Source: Chlorella sorokiniana | Lineage: Eukaryota; Chlorophyta; Trebouxiophyceae; Chlorellales; Chlorellaceae | Assembly: GCA_025917655.1 (NCBI GenBank) | Contig: CP084614.1 | Location: forward strand, 2,604,001 to 2,668,000 | DNA: 64,000 nt | Direction: 5' to 3' | Shown: piece after piece, positions 43,527 through 54,058 of the stretch | How the letters are laid out: each line of letters opens with the position of its first letter | Position numbering within the stretch: the stretch's first letter is position 1 | The notes under the pieces: generated by a model | The model's database searches: none | The model's input: only the letters and a program-made list of their open reading frames with translations | What the model was told of the DNA's origin: nothing | Position numbers and translations under genes: made by a program

Positions 43527-46054
43527 TCAGGCATCACATTCGACAGCATTCGTCAGGATGCGCAGGAAGATATCGGAGGGCAGGGACACTCTGCTCTGAC
43601 GCGGGGAGACGTGCAGGCACTGCAGCGCTGTGCGCAGCCGTGCTGCATCGTTGGGGGACAGCCGCTGCACAACCTCCCGGGCCTGGTCTGCTGAACAGGT
43701 GAGAGCGGCTGGCAAGGCGCGCATGATGCCTGGGCAGGGGGCTGGGATGTGCTGCCACTCAACGGTGGATAGGGGCACCCGAGCAGACACAAAGTCGGCC
43801 AGCAGGTGCCGCGCGTAAGAACCAGCAGCAAGCAGGATGGACAGGTCAAGCTGCCTGGGTGCTGCTGCTGCCCGGAGCAAGAGTCCAGCAGTTGCAGATT
43901 GCAGAATACGATCGCCATGTGAGAGCGCCAGCTGCAGTGGCAGCTGGACGGCGTGTGTTGCCCACATTGCAGCTTCCGGGGCAGCAACCAGCAATTGCTG
44001 CACCACTGCCGTGTGCCCATTCTCCGCCGCCAGGTGCAGCGGTAGCCAGCCGTCTTGTGTTGCCACTGCAGCTGCCTGCGGGCGGCATCCAGCAGCTGCT
44101 GCACCACTGCCGTGTGCCCATTCTCCGTCGAAAAATGCAGCGGCAGCCAGCCAAACAGTGTTGCCCGCATCGCAGCCTCAGCAGCTGCCGCCAGCAGCTG
44201 CTGCACCACAGCTGTCTGGCCATTCTGCGCTGCCAAATGCAGCGGTAACCAGCCGTCCTGTGCTGCCACCAACGCAGCCTGCGGGGCAGCATCCACCAGC
44301 TGCTGCACCACTGCCATGTGCCCATTCTGCGCCGCAAGATGCAGCGGTAGCCAGCCGCCCTGTATTGCGACTAGAGCCGCATGCGGGGCAGCATCCACCA
44401 GCTGCTGCACCACTGCTGTGTGCCCATTCTGCGCCGCCAGATGCAGCGGTAGCACGCCGTTCTGTGTTGGAATCAAAGCTGCCTGCGAGGCAGCAACCAG
44501 CAGCTGCTGCACCACTGTCCTGTGCCCACTCTCCACCGCCACATGCAGCGGTAGCCGGCCGTCTTGGGTTGCCACTAACGCCGCCTGCGGGGCTGCCGCC
44601 AGCGGCTGCTGCACTACTGCCATGTGCCCATTCTGCACCGCTTCATGCAGCGGCAGCCAGCCGGCCTCTTCTGCCTGCATCGCAGCATCGGAAGCTGCAG
44701 CCAGCAACTGCTGCACCACTGCCGTGTGCCCATTCTCCGCCGAGAGATGCAGCGGTAGCCAGCCATCCTGGGTTGCCACTAACGTCGCCTGCGGGGCAGC
44801 ATCCACCAGCTGCTGCACCACTGCCGTGTGCCCATTCTCTGCCGCCAGATGCAGCGGTAGCCAGCCGTCTTCTTCTGCCCACATTGCAGCATCGCCAGCT
44901 GCCGCCAACAGCTGCTGCACCACTGCCGTGTGCCCATTCTCCGCCGAGAGATGCAGCGGCAGCCAGCCGTCCTCTTCTGCCCGCATCGCAGCATCCGCAG
45001 CTGCCGCCAGTAGCTGCTGCACCACTGCCGTGTGCCCATTCTGCGCCGCCAGATGCAAGGGCAGCTGGCCTCCTCGCCTTGTTTTGTTGCGACATTGGGG
45101 GCTGCAGCCAACAGCATCTTGGTTGCTGAATTGTTGCCACATTTTGCTGCTAGGTGAAGGAGAGATGCCAAGGTTTGTGCCTCCTCTGCCCCCTTGACAT
45201 CCAAACTTCCGCCAAGGCTGCAGACGGGTTGACCACCAGCAACAGCTGCAGCGCAGCATCATGCCCATGCGCCACTGCTGCACCCAGCAGGCCCACCGCC
45301 GCCACATGAGGAGGGGGCACTGCAAGTGAGGCATGAAACCAAGCGGTGAGCCTTGATGGTTCCATGTCATTGCGGGACGAAGCATGACAAAGACACCACA
45401 TAAAAACAATCACCTTCGGAATGGGCGTGAATGTCGGCAGCACAGTCGGCAAGCTGCTGCAGCACAGCCAGCAAGGGCTCTTGCAGGGTGCCGCCACCAG
45501 CAAGCACCCCCGAGCGAAGCCTGCAGGAACAGACGCTCGTGGAGAGCCCAGTCTGCAATACGCACTGCTCATCATGCAAACCCTGTCGACAGGCAGCAAA
45601 ACGCAACACACACTCACCCTTGCAGGAGCGCGTCGCGTCGTTCAGGCATACCGTCCTGGAAGCGGAGATCTGCTGCCTGAACAGGCCGCCCTGCATCCAG
45701 CGCCCAACACACTGCAGCAGGCAGCCAGTGGAGCGGTGGTGCTCTCAGAGGAGCCAGCGCGCAGCGCTTGGCGAGGGGGCTCGACACAGGACTCACATGT
45801 GACGGTGTCGCACACCACCGCCGCCTCCTCCTCAGTGCGCAGCGGGAAAACCTCGTGCACCTCCCCATTGAGAATCACGGCAACCTGCACAACACAAGCG
45901 ACAGTCCCGGGAGGCAGGGCGTGAAGGTGGGAAGCGGGTGGAGGCGGCCAGCACCGGCTGGCGTTTGAGTGGTGTTCCAGAGAGTGACTGATAAGGGTAC
46001 CTTGAAGCGGTCGCCAACAGCGTCGACTCTGCAGATCAGCGGGGCGTCGTCCAT
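43527..46054 (-). CDS. Ankyrin-repeat protein with at least eleven 34-residue repeats
   Basis: Protein-interaction scaffold of unknown partner. The 5' exons are inferred: ATG at 46054 gives MDDAPLICRVDAVGDRFK, then VAVILNGEVHEVFPLRTEEE, then LQEPLLAVLQQLADCAADIH. Then AVAHGHDAALQLLLVVNPSA, LASLLHLAAKCGNNSATKML and a long array of WLPLHLAAENGHTAVVQQLL-type units from about 45080 to 43950. The repeats carry the ankyrin LHLAA..GH..VVQ.LL core but have period 34 rather than the usual 33. The tail is non-ankyrin: ARHLLADFVSARVPLSTVEW, LSPNDAARLRTALQCLHVSP, DIFLRILTNAVECDA, then TGA at 43529-43527. Single-base gaps interrupt the frame near 44082 (DAAPQAA), 45090 and 45220. The link of the 5' exons to the array is likely but not proven. 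Confidence 0.75.
43950..45080. repeat. 102-bp tandem coding repeats (ankyrin array)
   Basis: About eleven units of 102 bases with high nucleotide identity, visible as recurring plus-strand strings such as TGTGCCCATTCT every 102 bases. They encode the ankyrin repeats on the minus strand. Confidence 0.95.
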
Positions 46055-48048
46055 GGCTGCCGCGAGAAGCTGCAGCAAGCAGCAACGAGCCCAGTCGTCC
46101 AACAAGAGGCGAAAGACAACGACGCCACCGCCCCTGATCGGCAGAGCCTCCCGCTCAAAGCCGGCCGCGGCCGCCTGTGTGGCATGTGATGAAGTGCCCA
46201 CCCGTTGCTGGTTGTTCTATCAAGGCTCCCATGCTGCGCCTCCCCCAGGTCGAGAACTACCTGCAGCGCTTCTTTGGCCTTTTGCTGGAAGTGCCACACG
46301 GCCCTCGTGTACCATTGCCCACACAAGGGAAGGCGATCACGACAGGCGATCAGGACAGCCCGGCGGCTGCTGCGCTCGGTACAGCTCCATCTCCTGCTCC
46401 ACTGCCGCTGCAAATGTAAGCCCCCCGCCGCATCCAGCCCCCTGGCCTCCAGCTCTCGCAGCGCAGCCGCTGCCGGCCGCCGCCCGCCCTTCCTCTCGTA
46501 AGCCCCCTGCCACGCCCGCCAGAGCTGATGTGGCGGGTTGCGGGGCGCGGGCGCGGCGGCGGTGAGCGGACTTGCCGACGGCGTGCGGCCGCCGCTGCCG
46601 CCGCTGCTGTCGCCATTCGCGCTGTCTTGTCGGCAGCTGTCGGGAAGCCGTGGGAAGGAGAAGGGCTTGAAGACGCTGCGCTGGGGGTCGGGGGTGGCGG
46701 TGAACCAGTGCTGCGCCGCAGGCGGGGCGCCGGCGCTTCCGCCAGCGGCGGGCCGGGCCAGCCTGCTGACCTGCTCAGCACCGAGAAGGGAAAGGTGGGG
46801 GTGTAGGATTGGGGTAGGGTGGGGGGTTGGGTGAGGCAAGGGAGTGAGATGTGTGTGGAATGTGTGTTGATCACAGAGAGGTTTGGGAGGCTCTGCCATC
46901 GGCGGCGGGCAGAGTGACACACTAGAAGGCCCTGCATCTGTGCAGGCCAGCCCTGAATCCGCTATTGCAGGCACTCGCACACAAGCCACAAGCATCACAG
47001 GTTATGCGCCGCCCCACTTCCCTGCCGCCCACCCCCGACCCCGCCCCCACCTGCGCCCGTTGGTGCGGAAGCCGCCGCTGCACATGCAGACGCCCGACCC
47101 GCCGTCCCTCAGGATGCGCATCATGCCAGCCGGGTCCAGGCTGCCGGCCGCCGTCTGCAGCAGCCTGCAGCATGTCGGGTAGGTAGTTGGGTGGGTGCCG
47201 TGGCATGTTGATGTGTATGGGGGTGCGTCAGAAGGGAAGGGAAATCGGGTGCGAGTGGGCGTCGGAAGGGGCGGAGGGGTGGGCAGCGGTTATGGAGAGA
47301 GCCTGCTTGAGGAGAAGGAGATGCGCAGCCAGCTTGCCAGACCGCACCACAGCGCCGGCCGCACGTCAGCAGCGGGAGCGGCTGCGGCAGCCCCCCATCT
47401 TCAGGCTACGCCCCAGCATCGCCCCCACCCACCCCCCCCACCCACCCACCCACACACTATGCCACACCTGTGGCCCTCCTCCTCCCGCCCGGCGTCAGCT
47501 CGCCCGCCGGCGGCGCGCCGCCCTCTGAGAACGCAGCGGCAAAGTCCAGCTGGGCGGAGCCGTCCCAGAGGCCGCGGGCGCGGGCGTGCTGGTGCAGCCC
47601 GCGGGAGCAGCGGTCGAAGGCGGTGCGGATGGAGAGGCAGTTGGAGATGTTGCGGTGGCCTGCAGGGTGGGTGAGGTTGTGCGTGGTTTGTGTGTGCGTT
47701 AGTGGTGGGGGTGGGGGTTGGGGGAGAGGGGGCATTAAGTGAGCATACAGTGCCTTCATGCGTGGATGCCTCTTCCACCCCTTCTAGCCCCCACCCTGAA
47801 CCAGAGCTTCCATCTACACTTCCATCACCAGACACACACACGCCACAAGGCCGCAGCGCCCACCCTTTGCAATGCGCTGCGCCGCCCAGTGCCGCCCGCG
47901 GTCTCCAGCACCCACGCCTCCCGCCAGTCGGCCAGCAGGAAGGAGTTGTGGTAGGTCCAGGAGCCTGGCGGCAGCGGGATGGAAGGGGTGGGGTGAGTTT
48001 TGTTTTTTTGGAGGGGGTTGGTTTGCAAGTGGGCGTGAATATGGGTGC

Positions 48049-48079
<31 letters not shown>

Positions 48080-49462
48080 GGTGGGTGGGTGGGTGGGGGG
48101 GGTCATCACATGTGCTGTGAGATCTGGGGTCTAAAAATTGTGTAGGCGGTATCCTCAAGGCACAAACACGGGGAAGAGCAGATGGTTGAGGGCAGTGCGG
48201 CTGGGTGCACAAAGCAAGAGGCAGTAGGATAGGCCAGGCTTGCCACGCTTCAGCCTGGCCAGCGCAGCGTTGTGTTGACACAGGCGGCCGCCGTCGCACC
48301 TCCCTCCTCGCAGGGCCCCCCTGGCCGTGCTCTGCCAGCAGGGCGGTGACGACGTCCAGCGCCTCGGCTGCAGTGGCGCCCGCTCCAGCGCCAGCCTGCA
48401 GAGGGGCGGGACGCAGTGTCAGCCGGTGAATCCAGCTGCCATCATGCAATATGCAGTGCAAGATTTGAGTGGGGACACTGAAGGCGTGCTGGCAACGGCA
48501 GCCGGGAAAGGCTGTCTGCCCTGGCCCAAGATGGCGGTTCCAGCAGGGTTTGGACCGAGAAGTTTTGCTGCCACTGCTGCTCAGCCCACTTGGACAAGCT
48601 CAACAGCATCAACAGCCGATGCACGTACCGCTGCCGCGGCCTCTCAGCTCCTGTCGTGCCTGCTGTTGTGCAACTGAAGATAGCCCGCAAGCTAAGGAAC
48701 GCAGCGCAGCTCACTGGCCCTCACCTGACCAGATCCATTCCCAGCAGCGCCGGTGGCCCGTCGCTTTCCTCCAGACTCCACACCGCCTCGTTGCCACACA
48801 CCACCCCCGCCTGCGTGGAGGGCGAAGCAACCCAGCCTAATGGGGGCGTGGCCCACTGTTTCAGTGAGCAACAGCAACAGGTACGTTGTGAAGTTGGCCC
48901 CGCTGAAGCTTTCCTCAGCGTGCGCCGCTCCCCACCAGGCCCTGCGGCGTGCACACAGCCACAGCGTGCGGCAGCCCAGCCCGGCAGGGCAGCGCGGCCG
49001 GCTGGTGCTGGCTGCGATGCGTTACCACGCGCGCACAGCGCAGCGGGCACAGCGCACCTCGTTGGCCCCCATCTCCGCCCCCACATCCAGCTGGGCTTGC
49101 TGAGCACCACGGCCAGAGTGCGGGGTGCCTGCGGGATGGCGATGTAGGTGCACCGCAGCATAGTGCCAGGTGGGTGCTCACTGCCCGCAAAGGCCACCAC
49201 CTCTTGCACCTCCTGCGCACGACATCCGAGCAGCAGGCTCAATTAAGTGAGCTGCAGCATAGGGTGCCGCGGCAGCGGACAGCTCCCGCGCGAGTGGCAG
49301 CGGCATGGCAGGCGCATGGTAAACAGGCAAGGCAACAAGCCGCGAGCCACCTCTGCTCCCTGTCGCTGTTCTTGCCAAAAATTACGCTGCCGTCAGCAGT
49401 GGCAGGGGCCAGGCCCACAAAAGTGTCGCAGGAGCGGGCGGGGCCGGCCGCGTGCTGGGCAT
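46036..49462 (-). CDS. SCRN: Secernin-family protein (peptidase family C69)
   Basis: N-terminal-nucleophile hydrolase fold family; animal secernins regulate exocytosis, while the plant/algal role is not established. The start is taken as ATG 49462 (MPSTRPAPPA) with a one-base gap before SCDTFVGLAPATADGSVIFG, KNSDRE. This gives the family Cys followed by GS.IFGKNSDR. Later exons: EVQEVVAFAGSEHPPGTMLR, CTYIAIPQAPRTLAVVLSKP, SWMWGAEMGANE (49210-49050), VVCGNEAVWSLEESDGPPAL, ATAAEALDVVTALLAEHGQG, SWTYHNSFLLADWREAWVLE, GHRNISNCLSIRTAFDRCSR, DFAAAFSEGGAPP, GGFRTNGAQ, HWFTATPDPQRSVFKPFSF and LWRAWQGAYERKGGRRPAAA, with a C-terminal WYTRAVWHFQQKAKEALQVV. These match secernin order throughout. The exact stop is unclear: the raw frame stays open to 46036, but another frame stops at 46220. 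The downstream ankyrin ATG lies at 46054. Confidence 0.88.
48048..48102. repeat. (GT)n then (GGGT)n run
   Basis: A GT dinucleotide tract followed directly by GGGT tetranucleotides in a secernin intron. Confidence 0.9.
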
Positions 49463-49850
49463 GGCGGTGGGCAGCTTCGGCGCTCCCCGCTGAGCCGGCT
49501 GCGTGGCGGTGCGACTTCGATCGTGTTGGCCGACATGCAGCAATTGTTGAAGGGAGGCCAATCGACGAGCACGCAAAGCGAGCGAAGGCACCGAAGGCAG
49601 AATCGCAGCCGGCTGCTAAAACTGGCTGCGCAGCGCTCTCAAAACGATACGGGGAGAAATTCGGAGAAGATAAAGACGGGAACCGGCTCTAAGAGCGAGG
49701 AACTTCCTGCAAGTCCTTCGTCCTGCCCACCCGTTCCGCTAGTTTGCCTGCTAATGCATGTCAGCATGTACAACAATGCATGTTGGCAAGTGCAGAGAAA
49801 GAGACATCACCGCATGTTGAAATTCACAGCAACAAGCGGGCCGCCAGCCC
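49463..49850. other. Intergenic between two minus-strand genes
   Basis: Secernin 5' flank and 3' flank of the CG-1-like gene. A secernin 5' exon in another frame (ATG near 49535) cannot be excluded. Nothing else recognised. Confidence 0.4.
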
Positions 49851-52800
49851 CTACTCCAGGCTCGTCTTCACCCAGTCCCGGATGTCGCCATCGCTGGCGG
49901 CGGTGGAAAGTGCCGTCCAGTGCATGGCCACGTCGTCCAAGTCCTGGTTGCCCCGGATGCAGCGCTGGAGAAAACGCTGCAGGCAGGCAGAACAAACGTG
50001 ACCTGGGAAGCGCGGCGGGCGGCGAGGACCGTCGGGAGGAGCTGTGTGGGGCGCAAGAGCGACGAGTGCGTGTGGATTGGAATTGGGGCTCTCACGTTGA
50101 CGTCTTGGCCTGGCACGCCCGCCTGTCGCAGCATAGGAGCCAGCGCCTGGAACACAGCCAGCTTGTTTTTGCCGCCGCTCTCGTCCGCCTGCTCGGCGGC
50201 GCGCGAGGGGGTGCCCCCGAGCGCGGGCCGCTTGGCTGCGGGCAGGCCGCCAGACGACTCCTCACGCTCCCGTTTGACGCTGTGCTGAACAGGCCCCTGC
50301 TGCTCCTGCTGGCTCTGCTGGGCCGCGGGCTGATCCTTATCCATTGCTGCTGGCAGGCCCAGTGCCTGCTGGGCATCTGCTGGCTGGTCGCCGGCCGGAG
50401 CTGGTTCCTCGCGTGCGAGCCGCTCCTGCTCCTGCTGCTGGCTCGCTGTTGCAGCCCACTGCTGCCTTTCGTCTTGTGCTGGGCGCTGCCCGTCCTCGTC
50501 CGCCCCCAAGGCCCTTCCCCCCGCCTGGGCTTGCTGCTCAGCTGCTCCCTCCTCTTGGAAGTGCCTCTCCGCCTCCCCCTGACGCCCCTGGTCATCCTCC
50601 CCCTGCACTGGGGGGACCGCTGGGCTTCGTCCCGGGCTTCAGGCAGCGCTGCCTCCGTCGCCTGACGCCGGTCCTCCTCGGCCTGGGCCTGCGCCTGCAG
50701 TCGCTTCTGCTCATCGAGCAGCGACTGCAGGTCCCGCTGGAGGCGCGTGTGCTGCTCATTGAGCTCCTGCGCCTCCTTCCTCAAGCGTTCTTGCTCGACG
50801 GCAGCTGTTATCTGGAGCTGCTGCAAGTTGTACTCCGCGCGGGCAAGCTTCTCTTTCTGCTTCGTCCAGTACCCGCTCCCGCAGCAGAGGACTGCTGCAG
50901 CGTCTGATCAAGCTGCTGCCTGGCTCGCAGCCTCTCAACAGCCGCCTCCTGGGTATTCAGCTGTGCCACCATGGCACTTTGGCGTGCAAGGCACACCTCC
51001 AGACGCTGCTCCACCTCTTCCAACTCTTGGTAGCACAGCTCCAGCCTCTTATGGAAGCTTGCAGGTGCCTGCGCCGCTGCAGGTTGCTGGGGACCGCTGG
51101 CAGGCTGGGCCGAAGCGCCAGGCGGCGGGGAGGAAGCAGCAGGGCAGGGCGTCTCCTGCTGGCGCTGGCCCTCCTCCTGCCCATCCTCTTCTGAGGGCTG
51201 CTGCTGCTGCTCTTGTGGCTGCTCCTGGCGCTGCTGCTGCTGATCCTGTGGCTGCTCCTGGCGCTGCAGCTCATCATCCTTATCATCTTCTCCTGGCTGC
51301 TGCTGCTGCTGCTCCTGCTCTTGTGGCTGCACCTGTGGCTGCTGCGGCTGCAGGTATGACAGCAAACGCCCGTCTTCGCTCTGCCGCCTGCCGCCCGGCT
51401 GCCAGGTGAGCGCTGCACTTTCGAGGACGATCCTGCAGTGCATGTCAAGGGTGGCACGACTCGAGGGCAGCAGCACCACGCGCAAGCACAGTGCTGCCAC
51501 AACTCGCATGACCAGCAAGCAATATTGGATTGATGTCAGGCTGCACCTGACGGCCTGGGCTTCTTCTCTCTCTCTTGACGCGTGTAGCGCCGGTAATGCA
51601 CCAGCTGCGCGTGCCCGCACAGCTCGCTCTTGTCCACCAAGTGGTACGCACGCCGCTGCGGCAGCAACATGGGAGCCCAGCCATGAATGATCAGCAGCAG
51701 CAGAACGGGGGGGAAAGTGGGCGATGCTGCTGGCAGGCAGGCACACAAGAAGGTGCATGCCCCTTTCTCGCTACACAGCTGGCGCCCTGCTCACCGCCAG
51801 CTCCCCCGTGAAGTGGTAGATCACCTGGATTGCCTCCTTTCCATCAACTGCAGGCGGGCAGGCAAGGGCACGGGGTGAGCAGCGACAGAGTTGCAGGCGG
51901 CGGCAGGCGGGCGCTGCGCCCCAAGCAGCGCGCGGCAAGGAGCTTGCCCCTCAAGAACGACGAGCGCCTGTCCGTCCACTTGAAGCCGTCGTTCAGGTCT
52001 GTGCCCTCGGCGCAGAGGAACATGTCGCCGTCTGCACACCAACCGGGAGGCAGTCCAGCCCCCTGTTGCCTGCCGACCGCGCAACATTCAATGGGTCATG
52101 CAAGCTGGCCACCCACACGCTGCACTTGGCAGGCTGCGGCTCCCGCCCCTGCTTACCCCTGGGCTTGTATGGGGGAATGCTGCGACCTCGATGCCGAGCT
52201 GCTGGTAGCCGGTCAGAAGGTGGTGGACGTCATCCGTGCCCAGCCACTTCGCCGCCCCCTTCCGGACGATGTCCTGCGCTGCATGGGAATAGCTGCTGAG
52301 GCTGGCCGCGCCTTTGCCTGCTGCTGTGACTGCAGCTGCGAAATCCACCAACAACGTCGCGTCGGCACCTGCTTGCTGCTGCTGCTGCTGAGGCTGCTGC
52401 TGAGGCTGCTGCTGCTGCTGGAATGGCTGCGCGGCCGGTGGGGTCAAGCTGCGCCCGCCGCCTGCTCCCTGCAGCTCCTGCAAGATTCCCAGTGATGGCT
52501 GGGGCACCGGCTGCGGCGGCCCAAAGCTGCTGCCTGCAGCGGCCTGCTGCGGCCCAGCCCCCAGCGCCGAGCGAAGCTGCGGCAGCGGAGCGCCAGGCTG
52601 CTCTTCATCATCAGAAGGAAGCCCTGCAGCGGAATAAACACACGGCTGTTGAGAGCTGCACAGTATGCAACTACAAGAAAACCTCAAGCGTAGCAGAGAA
52701 GGAGCAAAGAGGTTACATATGCATTCATCCTCAGGGTGCCGCCGTCGCCATGGGCGTCGCGAGTAGGGACACGAGGGGCAGGCTGCATGGGTGCTGACTG

Positions 52801-53798
52801 TGCACTGTGCGCGGGCCGAAGCGCCCTTGCCGCCTGCATGCCGGCTGGTGGAAGGCCGCTCAGCTCGCCGGCAGCACTGTCCTGAGGCCCGCTGAACTGT
52901 GCAGCCGTCTGACCAGTCTGGCCAGCTTCCGCGGGCACCAGCTGCACGTCCATCACCAGGCTGCTGCCCCGCCAGCCCCCCGCGAAACAACCACGACATG
53001 GCTGCCCGGCGGCACACCCAGCTGATCGTAGAGCGTTCGCACGCTGTCTGTCTGCAGCGGGAAGCGGCGTGGGGAGCAAACAGGTTGTGAAGGCAAAGCT
53101 GGTTCACTGCATCCAGGTTGTTGCCGCCGCCCAACCTGCACTCACCGGCACGGTGTATCCATCCACCTTGGCAACCCTGGCACCCTGCCGCTTCGACTCC
53201 TCCGCATCGGCGTCGTCGCGGCTGGGCGCGCGCAGCTTGACTTCAAGCTCTTGTGGGCTGCTGGCGCCGGCGGGGTGAAGCGGAACACCGCGGTCGGCTG
53301 CACAGTCTTGTCCGAGCCGTGCGTCCAACCAAACAGGCGGCCCAGATTCGTCTCTGCAGAGGGCCCAAGAAGGAGCAGTGTCGGTTACAGCAATTGGATT
53401 TTGCTCAACCACCCTGTGACACGTACGCCCTGTAAGGCAGCAGGTGCGGCGCCGGACCGGCCTGATGCGACTGAGTCGCTCACTCGAGAACGTGACGGGC
53501 GTCAACTTTGCCTTGCCAGCCGGCTGATCTGGAAGCTGCCACTTCTTGCCCACACCTAAATATGGGTCTGCTGGAGGTGTAGGCTCCTGGATATGGGCCT
53601 GCAAGCACGGGGAGGAGCAGGTTTGCACAGGACGCAACGCGGCAACGTCGGCGAGCGGAACGGGAAGAGGCGCGGGGCGGGGGCTAAAAGCTCGCCTGCT
53701 GCTGTGAGCCGGCCCTTCCGGCCCTTGCAGAAGTGCTCAAGGTGGACTGCGACACCATGGCCGAGGTGGGCTCCATGTCGCCGACGAGGTCTAGCCAA
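49851..53798 (-). CDS. Glutamine-rich coiled-coil protein with CG-1-like DNA-binding domain
   Basis: Candidate nuclear transcription regulator. Early exons: EPTPPADPYLGVGKKWQLPD, NLGRLFGWTHGSDKTVQPTA with VFRFTP, PQELEVKLRAPSRDDADAEE, TDSVRTLYDQLGVPPGSHVV. A Q-rich stretch leads to AAKWLGTDDVHHLLTGYQQL, GIEVAAFPHTSP, DGDMFLCAEGTDLNDGFKWT, VDGKEAIQVIYHFTGELA and AYHLVDKSELCGHAQLVHYR. This matches the order of CG-1 landmarks in CAMTA proteins as I know them: W...E...L, PP.SGS.FLF, DG..W..K.DGK..KEAHE, Y..GE, LVHY. After it comes PQEQEQQQQQPGEDDKDDEL and long coiled coil (LEEVEQRLEVCLARQSAMVA, ERLRKEAQELNEQHTRLQRD), KREREESSGGLPAAKRPALG (NLS-like), and RFLQRCIRGNQDLDDVAMHW to TAG at 49853-49851. 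No TIG, ankyrin or IQ segment is visible. First exon uncertain; frame break near 53275. Confidence 0.6.
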
Positions 53799-54058
53799 AC
53801 CCGCGAAGTCCTGCTGCTTCGCGCCTAGATTACTATAAAGGTGCCTCGTCGTGCATTATGGCGCGGAACACACTCCCTCCAGACGGATTGTCTCCTTGTT
53901 GCAAAGCTGAGCGAGGGAAAACTGGAACAACAGCGGTCACTAACAGAGACAGCGGCGAAAGTGCAGGGCTGGCGAGGAGTGAAGGCTTTCCTGCCTCTGT
54001 CTCATCGCAACGTGTCGTCGCTCGTAAGCCACAGTTCAAGTGGGCAGCCTATTTGGTT

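Noticed and set aside
43950-45080. CRISPR-like regular repeats
   Set aside because: The unit is 102 bases, coding throughout, with no distinct spacers, in a eukaryotic genome.
43837-45197. Long plus-strand frames through the ankyrin array
   Set aside because: Repetitive CCTTAVCPF-type readings are the complement of the 102-base ankyrin units.
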